A stretch of DNA of 30,414 nucleotides from Bacilli bacterium (GTDB lineage Bacteria > Bacillota_I > Bacilli_A > RF39 > UBA660): positions 1 through 30,414 of the forward strand of contig JAEDKN010000010.1 of NCBI GenBank assembly GCA_016295795.1, read 5' to 3'. Shown one piece after another: positions 13,883 to 22,470 of the stretch (positions are counted from its first letter, which is position 1; each line of letters opens with the position of its first letter). The notes below the pieces were generated by a model. The model saw only the letters and a list, made by a program, of their open reading frames with translations, did no database searches and was not told the DNA's origin. Both the position numbers and the translations under genes were made by a program.

Positions 13883-14536
13883 TTATACTTTTTCTGCTAC
13901 ATAAACCGTCTGTAATTTTTTATTATCTTTAGTACAAGTAATTAGTGTTAAGGTTGTTTTATTACTATTCCTATAAATTGTTAAATATCCTTGCTTTTTC
14001 TGCGTATAAATTTTAACAATTTTATAAGTATAGGTTTCCCCTTTATAAGAAACTTTTACTTGATCTCCATTACTCAATTTATATAAATCTTTAAAATAAG
14101 CTTTTACTCCAGTACCAGAATGTGCAGCTAAAATAAAGTTTCCATTCTCAACGTCAGGAAATTCAGAACCCTCTAGAATAGTGACATTATACTCAATATC
14201 ATTATACTTAGAGGATGGATCAACAAATCCTTTTTTTAAATTTATTTTAGGTATTTCTACAGTTCCAATATAAGAATTTTTCTGAGAGTTTGTAGTACTT
14301 GTACTGCCTTTGTTATCATTAACATCATCATTAACATCATTAGGAGAAGATGAAGATACATCTTCTCCCGTGATATTTTCCAAATTATTTAGAACTTCAG
14401 CATCATAAATCTCAAATGCCACATTGTCATAGACTTTATCTTTTTTTGCAGAAAGATAAGAGCTTGAAACTAAGAATATACCCCCCATTACTGCAACTAC
14501 CGCCACAGTAATAATTATTTTATCCTTTTTTATAAT
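13883..14536 (-). CDS. Sortase with atypical active site, probable ATT start
   Basis: A membrane-anchored transpeptidase that joins surface proteins to the envelope. From the ATT at 14536 it has 217 residues: a charged start (IKKDK), a membrane helix, a Ser/Asn/Asp-rich linker, then the sortase barrel from GTVEIPKINL. The catalytic His is in NFILAAHSG (H139) and Cys in TLTLITCT (C201). The third catalytic residue, normally Arg in a final strand like KRKIFVA, is missing: the strand reads KKLQTVYVAE, with Gln in its place. The first ordinary start is a GTG at 14506, which would remove the charged segment and lacks a ribosome site. AGGAGG lies five bases before the ATT, which overlaps the adhesin stop (TAATT). 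Confidence 0.88.
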   Translation of the reverse strand: MIKKDKIIITVAVVAVMGGIFLVSSSYLSAKKDKVYDNVAFEIYDAEVLNNLENITGEDVSSSSPNDVNDDVNDNKGSTSTTNSQKNSYIGTVEIPKINLKKGFVDPSSKYNDIEYNVTILEGSEFPDVENGNFILAAHSGTGVKAYFKDLYKLSNGDQVKVSYKGETYTYKIVKIYTQKKQGYLTIYRNSNKTTLTLITCTKDNKKLQTVYVAEKV

Positions 14537-17349
14537 TATGCCCTCCTCTTTTTAACAAAGATTACGGCTCCTATACCAGCTAATATTAGAACACTACCAA
14601 CAACTATCATAATAGTTGATGCATTAGCAGCTGTATTTTTAACATGAACAATAGGCGTATTATAAACTATAATTTCACGTCTTGCTTCATCTTTTTCTAA
14701 CTTAAATGTTACTTGTTCTCCTATCAAATAATTATTAGGTGCTTTAGTCTCTTTTACAGTATATTCTGTATCAGTAAGTAATCCTTTAATAACATGTGCT
14801 TCTTCTGTAGTATCCCACTCTTCTATTACTTTTCCATCTTTATCTAATAATTGAAGATGAGCACCAACAACCATTTCATCACTTACAACATCTTTCTTTA
14901 AAATTTCTACAGTAGTTAATTCATTTTTCATTTCTACTTTTTCATCATAAACTGTAAATACAACTTCTTGACTAACTGCATAACCATCTGGTGCAATAGT
15001 TTCTCTTAATATATATGTTGCACTAGGATCTAATTTAGATATAGTATGAGTTTTTCCTTCTTCACTAGTCCATTCATCAATTACTTTTCCATCAGCATCT
15101 ATTACTTGTAAATGTGCGCCTGCGATTTCTTTTCCTGTTGTTGCATCTACCTTGCTGATTTCTACTTCAGTAACTTTGTTTGTCATCACTACTTCTGTTG
15201 TTCCACTATCTTTAACCTCAAACTTAATATCATCTGCAAGAAGATATCCATCTGGTGCAGTTTCTTCATGTAGAACATAATTTCCAACAGGTAAGCCTTC
15301 AATCCCTTTACATGCCCATCCTTCGGTTGGTCCGGTAGTCCATTCATGGACAATGGCACCTGTACTATCAATTACCTGTAAATGTGCACCCTCAACTCCG
15401 AATTTTCGTGTTTCATCTGTCTTACAGATTTCTACTTCAGTAGGAATGTTTTTCAATGTTACGCCCCATAAAACACCATCACCCATTCCTGCAGTAAATA
15501 ATCTTTCTGAAGCTTTTTGATATCCCTCAGGTGCTTCTAATTCTTTAAGTTTATACTGACCTCCTTTAGTCAATCCTTCAACAACATGTTCTTGACCTTC
15601 AACACTATACCAATCATCTACAACTTTTCCTGTCAAAGTTGTAATTTGTAAATGCGCCCCACCGATCAAATTACCTTTTTCATCAGTCTTCTTGATAACG
15701 GTCTTGGTTGGAGAATTTTTAAACATTACAGTTACTTGTGAATTCTTATCTTCTATTTTTACAGTCTGACAAGGTAATAAAGTGTCGTCGTCCGCTTCAT
15801 ATCCTTTAGGGGAAACTGTTTCGCATATTGTATATGTTCCGACTTCTATTTTGCTAGAATCAACAATATGTGGTGTTCCATCAGTTGTCCAAGTATCAAT
15901 AGGCACTAAATTCTTCAATGCACTGATGGTTAAATTGAAAACCTTACCCAAAACAGAAGTGCTAGCACCTGTAGAAAGACTTTGAGCCTCATAAATACTC
16001 ATAACTGCTCCACTTAGTGGTTCTTCAGTTTCTGAATCTACTTTTAATATTTTTAATGAACTATTATTTTTTAAAATATTGTTGATTGTTACTGTCGCTG
16101 CAGCTGTACTATTTCCATTTACAGTCACCGTTTTTGTTTCAGGTTGCTCATATCTATCTGGTACTTCAAGTTCTTTAACAGTATATTCACCAGGTGCTAT
16201 TCCACTTATACTTATTTCACCATTAGAATCAGTAGTAAGTGTCTTATTATAATTGTTTGGTCCAGTAATTTGAAATTTGAATCCTTCTATTTTTCCATCT
16301 TCACTAGTTTTCTTTACAACCAATCCTCCAGTAACAGTACCTACAGTAAGCTTAGAGGTTACTGCCTTATTTGTAGGATATCCATATATCAAACTTTGTT
16401 GTGCTGTACTACCAATTATTAAATTCCCTTTAACACCATTAGCAGGAATCATTTTAGACAAAGTAATAGTTCCACTTACACTAGAAGATGCAGTAATAGT
16501 TAATTTATTTCCATCTTTTTTACATGCCATTCCGCTTGGACAAGTAACAGTAAATTGACTTAGAACATTATTTTCGTCAGTTAATGTCTTACTATAATTT
16601 GTACCGTTAAATTCAAGCTTTACACTATTTCCACCAGTGAATTTTGGCACTTTGCTGTGATTAGCGGCATCTGAAACAATGCTCTTATAAACTGTTAATA
16701 TATTGGAATAATCTTTAATCCAAACATTATAGAAACTTGTATTTGTTGGAGTAGCATTCCAGTTAGTTCTCCATCCTTGTTGAATTTCCCAAATAAGTAT
16801 TTGAGTTGCGATATATTGTTCCTCTTTTGTTTGACTTCTTAATTTATTAGGATATCCATATAAAAGAACTAATTCAATCATTGATTGTTTTGAAGCAGAC
16901 AGCTTTTTCCAATAGTTTGCACTAGCAGTTGATGATGGAGCATATATTGTTCTTGTTCCATATCCTTGATTCTTTTCCGAACTAGATAAAGCATTTGTTG
17001 CTGGGTCTAAGCAATAAGCACATTTCTTACTATCGCTCATACAATTTCCACCATTTATATTAAATGTTACTACATATTCGCTTCCGCTGTTCAATGCGGT
17101 TTTACCACTCAATCCCTTAACGCTCAAAGGAATGTTTTTAGTAAGCTTAAACTTACTACGATATGTAGAAGACAAATAATTATAGGTTAGCTTTGTCTGT
17201 CCTCCTGCAACAAGCTCTGCATTAAGCCCGCCACCTTGAATTTCACCATTGTTGCCTGAAAAATTTATTAATAGTCCACTTAACAAAATAACGACCATTA
17301 ATAATATGGCTCCTAAGAACCACCACTTCTTTTCCTTCAATTTATCCAT
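14536..17349 (-). CDS. Thioester-domain adhesin with six Cna_B repeats and a non-LPXTG sorting signal
   Basis: 937-residue surface protein. Residues 9-29 form a signal segment. The first third holds a thioester (TQxA) domain with Cys113 in AYCLDP and Gln183 in ATQILIWEIQQGW, which can form a bond to host amines. Six SpaA/Cna_B domains follow at about 341-428, 431-546, 547-636, 637-726, 727-810 and 811-898. Most have the K...E...N pattern for internal isopeptide links, for example K733, E783 and N809, and share GAHLQ, EW and APDGY. The C-terminus has VKNTA (903-907) instead of LPXTG, then a membrane helix and KKRRA. It is the first gene of the operon with the sortase. The product is a monomeric adhesin or pilus-tip type protein. 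Confidence 0.92.
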   Translation of the reverse strand: MDKLKEKKWWFLGAILLMVVILLSGLLINFSGNNGEIQGGGLNAELVAGGQTKLTYNYLSSTYRSKFKLTKNIPLSVKGLSGKTALNSGSEYVVTFNINGGNCMSDSKKCAYCLDPATNALSSSEKNQGYGTRTIYAPSSTASANYWKKLSASKQSMIELVLLYGYPNKLRSQTKEEQYIATQILIWEIQQGWRTNWNATPTNTSFYNVWIKDYSNILTVYKSIVSDAANHSKVPKFTGGNSVKLEFNGTNYSKTLTDENNVLSQFTVTCPSGMACKKDGNKLTITASSSVSGTITLSKMIPANGVKGNLIIGSTAQQSLIYGYPTNKAVTSKLTVGTVTGGLVVKKTSEDGKIEGFKFQITGPNNYNKTLTTDSNGEISISGIAPGEYTVKELEVPDRYEQPETKTVTVNGNSTAAATVTINNILKNNSSLKILKVDSETEEPLSGAVMSIYEAQSLSTGASTSVLGKVFNLTISALKNLVPIDTWTTDGTPHIVDSSKIEVGTYTICETVSPKGYEADDDTLLPCQTVKIEDKNSQVTVMFKNSPTKTVIKKTDEKGNLIGGAHLQITTLTGKVVDDWYSVEGQEHVVEGLTKGGQYKLKELEAPEGYQKASERLFTAGMGDGVLWGVTLKNIPTEVEICKTDETRKFGVEGAHLQVIDSTGAIVHEWTTGPTEGWACKGIEGLPVGNYVLHEETAPDGYLLADDIKFEVKDSGTTEVVMTNKVTEVEISKVDATTGKEIAGAHLQVIDADGKVIDEWTSEEGKTHTISKLDPSATYILRETIAPDGYAVSQEVVFTVYDEKVEMKNELTTVEILKKDVVSDEMVVGAHLQLLDKDGKVIEEWDTTEEAHVIKGLLTDTEYTVKETKAPNNYLIGEQVTFKLEKDEARREIIVYNTPIVHVKNTAANASTIMIVVGSVLILAGIGAVIFVKKRRA

Positions 17350-17372
17350 AAATTCTCACTCCTATTATCACC

Positions 17373-17401
17373 AGTATACAACAACAAAACTCAAAATTCA
17401 A
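17373..17401 (-). promoter_or_regulatory. Promoter of the adhesin-sortase operon
   Basis: TTGAAT (17396-17401), a 17-base spacer and TATACT (17373-17378) on the minus strand, followed by AGGAG nine bases before the adhesin ATG. Confidence 0.65.
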
Positions 17402-17423
17402 CATTTTATATAAATAAATTTTC

Positions 17424-17552
17424 TTATTTTTTACCTAATCTATGCATAATTATATTATAATTCGATTCTACCTTTAAACCTCTAACATCATCCATAAGCT
17501 TGTTTAATATTTCTATAACATTTTCACTTTTCAATTTAATCACCAAATTCAT
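17424..17552 (-). CDS. Small hypothetical protein (36-42 residues)
   Basis: A short frame in the 250-base gap between the adhesin promoter and recU, too short for usual gene callers. From the ATG at 17552 it gives 42 codons. From the TTG at 17534, which has GGTGA in front as in other genes here, it gives 36. The product reads SENVIEILNKLMDDVRGLKV, then ESNYNIIMHRLGKK, an amphipathic helix pattern. It ends in TAA just before the operon promoter region. I do not recognise it. It may be a real small protein divergent from recU or a chance frame. Confidence 0.4.
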   Translation of the reverse strand: MNLVIKLKSENVIEILNKLMDDVRGLKVESNYNIIMHRLGKK

Positions 17553-17631
17553 AATAACATATAATATTCTTTTTTTATTTCAATTCGACAAAACTAGCTA
17601 TTTTTCTATAGTAAAATTTCCAATTTTGTAG

Positions 17632-17637
17632 TATACT
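17632..17637 (+). promoter_or_regulatory. -10 box of the recU-PBP promoter
   Basis: TATACT lies 18 bases before the recU start, and the ribosome site AGGTGA (17645-17650) follows. The -35 region (TAGTAA at 17 bases) is weak. Confidence 0.4.
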
Positions 17638-17654
17638 TTAGAATAGGTGATCTA

Positions 17655-18224
17655 ATGAATTATCCAAACGGAATAAAAAACAAAATAATAAAAAAAGAAA
17701 TTCACTATGATAATCGTGGTATGTCACTGGAAGAAGATCTAAATATATCCAATTTATATTATCAGGATAAAAAGATAGCTTACATTTATAAAAAGCCTAC
17801 GCCAATACAAATAACAAAAGTAGACTATCCATCAAGGAATAAAGCTGTTATAAAAGAAGCTTACTTCAAAGAACCATCAACAACAGACTATAATGGATTA
17901 TACAAAGGAAGATATATTGATTTTGAAGCTAAAGAAACGAATAATACATCGTCATTTCCTCTTGCAAATATACACCCACACCAGATAAATCATATAAAAA
18001 ACATTAATAATAATAATGGAATTTGCTTTTTAATAGTAAGATTTAATAAGATCCACAAAACATATCTCTTACTTGCAGAAGATTTTCTATCATTTATTGA
18101 ACAAAATAAAAGAAAATCTATTCCACTATCATACTTTGAGGAAAAAGCATTTAAAGTAGAAGAAAAATATATACCAAGATTAGATTATCTTAAAATAATA
18201 GATCAATTATTGGAGGTGTCTTAA
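17655..18224 (+). CDS. recU: Holliday junction resolvase RecU
   Basis: 189 residues. RecU cuts Holliday junctions made by RecA and modulates RecA loading. Family marks are NRGMSLEEDLN (20-30) and the metal-binding core TDYNGLYKGRYIDFEAKET with D78, E91 and K93, followed by HPHQINHIKNI (about 107-117). The length matches Bacillus RecU without its longer N-terminus. The ATG at 17655 follows AGGTGA. The stop overlaps the next ATG (TAATG), giving the conserved recU-ponA pair in which repair and wall synthesis genes are co-transcribed. Confidence 0.96.
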   Translation: MNYPNGIKNKIIKKEIHYDNRGMSLEEDLNISNLYYQDKKIAYIYKKPTPIQITKVDYPSRNKAVIKEAYFKEPSTTDYNGLYKGRYIDFEAKETNNTSSFPLANIHPHQINHIKNINNNNGICFLIVRFNKIHKTYLLLAEDFLSFIEQNKRKSIPLSYFEEKAFKVEEKYIPRLDYLKIIDQLLEVS

Positions 18225-21040
18225 TGACAAACAAAAAACAAACAAAGAATACTAAAAATTCACAAAAAAGATACAAAGTTAAAAAAACCAGTTTCTCATT
18301 AACGGATTCAACAACAATACTAGCAATAGTATCAATAATCGCATTTATAATAAGTTGGAAGATTATGGGATTGTTTTTTACGCTACTATTATTTGTTGGA
18401 ATCATTATAATAATAGTTGGTTCTATGCTTATAAATAAAATTACTAAGAAAAAGAAAAGTAAAACCGTAATAAATACGTTAATAATTATTTTCTTATCCC
18501 TATGTATACTGGGAACAGTTGTTGTTGGTGGCTTCTTCTTATACATTATAAAAAGTGCTCCAGAGTTTGACGTGAAAAAACTGACTTACTCAGAATCGAC
18601 TCTAGTATATGATTGCAATAATGAATTAATTGCAGAATTAGGTGCTAAAAAGAGAGAAAATATAACTTATGATGAAATGAGTGAAGTTTTAATAGATGCA
18701 ATCATTGCAACAGAAGATTCTAGATTTTTCCAACACAACGGATTTGACGCTGCGCGTTTCCTTAGAGCTTCTCTTGGACAATTAGTAGGCAATTCTGGCG
18801 CAGGTGGTGCTTCTACTCTTTCAATGCAAGTAATAAAAAATAGCTTTACTTCATCTGAAGCTAGTGGCCTTGCTGGTATAACTAGAAAATTCACAGATAT
18901 ATATTTATCAGTATTTAAACTAGAAAAAAATTATACAAAACAGGAAATAATAGAATTTTATGCAAATAATCATTTCCTAGGTAGCAACGCATACGGTGTT
19001 GAACAAGCATCAAAAACTTATTTTGGTAAAAGTGCATCAGAGTTAAACTTAGCTGAAGCATCAATGATAGTTGGATTATTTAAAGCCCCTACTTCATATA
19101 ATCCATATACTAATCCAGAAGCCGCCAATTCAAGAAGAAAAACAGTTTTAAATTTAATGTATAAACACGGTTATATAACCGAGGAAGAAAGAGATTTGGC
19201 AGATTCAATTCCTATTGAAAGCTTGTTGGTTGGAAATAAAGGTGACACACTTGAATTTCAAGGATATATAGATACCGTGGTAAAAGAAATACAAGAAAAA
19301 TATAAGGTTAATCCTTATAACACTCCAATGATGATATATACAAATATGGATAAAGAAAAACAGACTTCTATAAATAAAATATTTAGTGGTGAAACTTTTA
19401 ATTGGGAAAACAGCTATGTTCAAGCAGGTGTTGCTGCTGTTGATGTTGACACCGGTAAAATTGTTGCAATAGGAAATGGTCGTAACAGAGATGTAATAGA
19501 TGCATATAACTTTGCTACTGATATAAATAGGCAAATAGGTTCAACCGCCAAACCTATAGTAGACTATGCACCAGGTATGGAATATTTAAACTGGTCAACA
19601 TATACGATATTTAATGACTCAAAATATTATTATTCGAGTGGTCAAGAAATAAGAAATTCCGATCGTGGATATATGGGAAATATAACATTAAGAACCGCAA
19701 TAGCACAATCAAGAAATATACCCGCTCTTAAAGCTTTCCAGCAAGTTAGAGATGAAATAGGACTTGATGCTTACCAAAAATTCGTTGAAAGCTTTGGAAT
19801 AAAAACTGAGGATTATTTCCATGAAGCACATTCGATTGGAGCATTTAATGGTTCTAATCCACTTGCAATGGCTGCAGCTTATGCCGTATTTGCAAATGGA
19901 GGATACTATTATGAACCATATACAGTTAATAAGATAATATATAGAGATACAGGCGAAGTAATAGAATATGAATCAGAAGGAAAAAGAATTATAAGTGACT
20001 CAACCGCATTTATGATAACAGATACACTAGTCACTGCAGTTCAAAGTGGTTTGAGTAGTGGTGCTAAACTAAGTGGATATAATATAGCTGCAAAAACAGG
20101 TACAACAAACTACGATGAAGAAACAGCAAAGAAATTAGGACTCCCTTCAAATGCAATCCCAGATTCATGGCTTATAGGATATGACTCAGAAATTTCAATA
20201 GGACTATGGTATGGTTGTGAAAAAGCATCTAAAACTCAATATTTAAAATCAACAAATGCTGTAATAAATCGTGGCAAGCTATTTAGAGCAGTAGCAAAAG
20301 AAGTATTAACAAAAGGAAATAAATTTGAAGTACCAGATAGCGTTGTCAAATTAGCAATAGAAAAAGGAAGCAATCCGGCAAAGCTTGCAAGTGATTCTAC
20401 TCCTGAATCACAAATAGTTTATGAATATTTCAAAAAAGGAACAGAACCAACAGAGACTTCAATAAAATATTCTAAACTTAATAATGTTTCTGATTTAAAA
20501 GGTGAATATAATGTGAGCGATATGAGCATGACATTAAGTTGGAATCCTACTTCGTCAAAGGATACGGATTCTGAAGAATATGGTCCTTTAGGCTATAAAA
20601 TATATAAAGATGGCAAATATCTTGCATTCACCACAGAAACTACTTATACAATACTTAATTTAACCAGTCCAGAAGGAACATACAAAGTTGTAACCTCTTA
20701 TAAAAACTTCAGTGATAATGCAAGTTCTGGAGCAACATATACTTATAAAGTTCAAGAAAACAACTTGTTTGATGCAGTACTCAAATATTCAAGTTCATCC
20801 TATTCAATAGGAGATACACTAGCAACATATGATCAAAATCCGAGCAATGCTGATATAATTGCATATTTGAATAGTGAGGATATAACTTCAGAAGTGACTG
20901 TTTCCGTAATCATTACAGATTCAAATGGAACAGAGGTAACATTAATAGACAATACAACAGCTTCTACTTACACAGTAACATATAATATTGCTTATAGCAA
21001 ATATTCAAAAACTCTATCTAGAACAATAACTATAAAATAA
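18224..21040 (+). CDS. Class A penicillin-binding protein (PBP1A/PonA-like)
   Basis: 938-residue bifunctional peptidoglycan synthase. The N-terminus is basic, with three hydrophobic segments (about 31-47, 49-70 and 84-109) where most relatives have one. The GT51 glycosyltransferase has ATEDSRFFQHNGFD with Glu164, then GGASTLSMQVIKN and the EIIEFYANN block. The transpeptidase has STAKP with Ser440, SRN (496-498) and KTGT (624-627). After it, from about residue 735, come a fibronectin-III-like domain (SWNPTSSKDTDSEEYGPLGYKIY, in two parts) and a further beta-rich tail. It overlaps recU by one base and ends at a bidirectional terminator. GpsB, encoded nearby, is the expected regulator. Confidence 0.96.
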   Translation: MTNKKQTKNTKNSQKRYKVKKTSFSLTDSTTILAIVSIIAFIISWKIMGLFFTLLLFVGIIIIIVGSMLINKITKKKKSKTVINTLIIIFLSLCILGTVVVGGFFLYIIKSAPEFDVKKLTYSESTLVYDCNNELIAELGAKKRENITYDEMSEVLIDAIIATEDSRFFQHNGFDAARFLRASLGQLVGNSGAGGASTLSMQVIKNSFTSSEASGLAGITRKFTDIYLSVFKLEKNYTKQEIIEFYANNHFLGSNAYGVEQASKTYFGKSASELNLAEASMIVGLFKAPTSYNPYTNPEAANSRRKTVLNLMYKHGYITEEERDLADSIPIESLLVGNKGDTLEFQGYIDTVVKEIQEKYKVNPYNTPMMIYTNMDKEKQTSINKIFSGETFNWENSYVQAGVAAVDVDTGKIVAIGNGRNRDVIDAYNFATDINRQIGSTAKPIVDYAPGMEYLNWSTYTIFNDSKYYYSSGQEIRNSDRGYMGNITLRTAIAQSRNIPALKAFQQVRDEIGLDAYQKFVESFGIKTEDYFHEAHSIGAFNGSNPLAMAAAYAVFANGGYYYEPYTVNKIIYRDTGEVIEYESEGKRIISDSTAFMITDTLVTAVQSGLSSGAKLSGYNIAAKTGTTNYDEETAKKLGLPSNAIPDSWLIGYDSEISIGLWYGCEKASKTQYLKSTNAVINRGKLFRAVAKEVLTKGNKFEVPDSVVKLAIEKGSNPAKLASDSTPESQIVYEYFKKGTEPTETSIKYSKLNNVSDLKGEYNVSDMSMTLSWNPTSSKDTDSEEYGPLGYKIYKDGKYLAFTTETTYTILNLTSPEGTYKVVTSYKNFSDNASSGATYTYKVQENNLFDAVLKYSSSSYSIGDTLATYDQNPSNADIIAYLNSEDITSEVTVSVIITDSNGTEVTLIDNTTASTYTVTYNIAYSKYSKTLSRTITIK

Positions 21041-21066
21041 AGAGCTTGAAATCCAAGCTCTTTTTT
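21040..21066. terminator. Bidirectional terminator between the PBP gene and the ZIP gene
   Basis: AAGAGCTTG and CAAGCTCTT form a 9-pair stem. It is followed by TTTT on the plus strand and by TTATTTTA on the minus strand, so it can serve both converging genes. Confidence 0.8.
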
Positions 21067-21814
21067 ATGCTATAAAATGTACAAAACTCATAAATAGAAC
21101 ACCTATCAAAACATATATAGCAACATTTATTTTTTTAGAATAACAACATGCATTTGGTATTAATTCTTCAATAGATAATGATATCATAATACCCGCTATT
21201 AAAGAATAAAGCATATCAACAAACATAGTAGAATTTATATTGGATAAAAATAAAAATGCTAAAATAGCCCCTAAGAATTCTGAAATACCAGATATAAAGG
21301 TATACAAAATTGCCTTAAATTTGCTTTTAGTTCCAAAATATATAGGTACAGATATACTTATTCCCTCAGGTATATTATGAAGTGCAATTGCAACAGCTAA
21401 AGTAATACCAAGTTTCATATTTTCAGATGCAGTTAAAAATGTAGCAATCCCTTCAGGAATATTATGTAAAATTATTGCAAGCATAGAAAATATTCCAACT
21501 TTATATAATTTTCCATTGGCAGTATTATCATAATTATTAGGCAAATATTTATTTATTAACAACGATAAGATTATTCCTAATATTAGAAATAGGAAGGACA
21601 ACAAAAGCGCCGGGAGAAAGTAAAATGTTTTGCTCAAATTAATAACAGAATTAGGAAAAAGATCAAGCACACTAACAGCTATCATCACTCCGGATGCAAA
21701 CGATAAAGATTTGCTTATTAAACCATCTTTACTCTTATATTTTACAAATAAAACAAAGGAACCTAAAACTGTAGAAATTCCTGCCAAAAAACTTACTAAA
21801 AATGCAAATTTCAT
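21065..21814 (-). CDS. ZIP-family metal transporter (ZupT-like)
   Basis: 249 residues from the ATG at 21814; the open frame extends 11 codons to a TTG without a good site, while GGGTGA stands before the chosen ATG. It has about eight membrane helices. The two metal-site helices are plain: ILHNIPEGIATFLTA and ALHNIPEGISISVPI, each with the HNxPEG motif of ZIP transporters. It imports Zn(II) or related divalent metals. The helix after it (FISGISEFLGAILAF) carries the conserved Glu. It is the last gene behind cca-dnaD-nth, 38 bases after nth. The metal cannot be told from the sequence. Confidence 0.9.
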   Translation of the reverse strand: MKFAFLVSFLAGISTVLGSFVLFVKYKSKDGLISKSLSFASGVMIAVSVLDLFPNSVINLSKTFYFLPALLLSFLFLILGIILSLLINKYLPNNYDNTANGKLYKVGIFSMLAIILHNIPEGIATFLTASENMKLGITLAVAIALHNIPEGISISVPIYFGTKSKFKAILYTFISGISEFLGAILAFLFLSNINSTMFVDMLYSLIAGIMISLSIEELIPNACCYSKKINVAIYVLIGVLFMSFVHFIA

Positions 21815-21852
21815 ATAATCACCCAAATAATTATATGAAAAATTCAATGTTT

Positions 21853-22470
21853 TTATTTTATCTTATCTTTTTTACATAAGTCTTTTAATTTACAACTATC
21901 ACATTCTGGTTTAATTGCTTTACAATAATATCTTCCGAACAGAACCAATTGATGATGAGTTCTAACCCATCTTTCTTTATTTATCTTCTTCTTTAATTTC
22001 TTTTCAATAGCAGTAACATCATCTTTACTCTTCACTAGTCCTAACCTCTTACTTACCCTAGAAACATGAGTGTCTACTGCAAAAGTAGGAATGTTATAGA
22101 GAACGCCTAAAACCACATTAGCACTCTTATGGCCTACTCCCGGAATAATTTCTAATTCTTTATGAGTTTTAGGCACCTTACCATCATATTTATCAAGCAA
22201 GAAGTGCGCAATTTCTTTAACAAAAACTGCTTTTTTATTGTAAGTACCAATTGGCCTTAATATGCATTTTACATTCTCTATTGAAGCATCATTTAAATCT
22301 TCCAATGTAGGATATTTCTTAAAAAGATTCTCAGTTACTGAGTTAACCTTTTTATCAGTTGTTTGTGCACTCAAAACAACTGCGATTAATAGCTCATAAT
22401 CTTTATTAAATTCCAGTTCACACCTTGGATTAGGAAACAATTCATCTAAATAACTAAGTATTTCTTGCAT
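21853..22470 (-). CDS. nth: Endonuclease III (Nth)
   Basis: 205-residue DNA glycosylase/AP lyase for oxidised pyrimidines. The helix-hairpin-helix is IIPGVGHKSANVVLGV with catalytic Lys115. The catalytic Asp133 is in AVDTHVSRVSKRLGL. The C-terminal 4Fe-4S loop is complete as C183-x6-C190-x2-C193-x5-C199. The ATG overlaps the dnaD stop (TAATG). The dnaD-nth pair is conserved across Bacilli. Confidence 0.97.
   Translation of the reverse strand: MQEILSYLDELFPNPRCELEFNKDYELLIAVVLSAQTTDKKVNSVTENLFKKYPTLEDLNDASIENVKCILRPIGTYNKKAVFVKEIAHFLLDKYDGKVPKTHKELEIIPGVGHKSANVVLGVLYNIPTFAVDTHVSRVSKRLGLVKSKDDVTAIEKKLKKKINKERWVRTHHQLVLFGRYYCKAIKPECDSCKLKDLCKKDKIK

Noticed and set aside
14536..17349. Phage or mobile-element cargo around the adhesin operon
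   Set aside because: No integrase, transposase, flanking repeats or change in base composition; the neighbouring gpsB and recU order is that of Bacillus.
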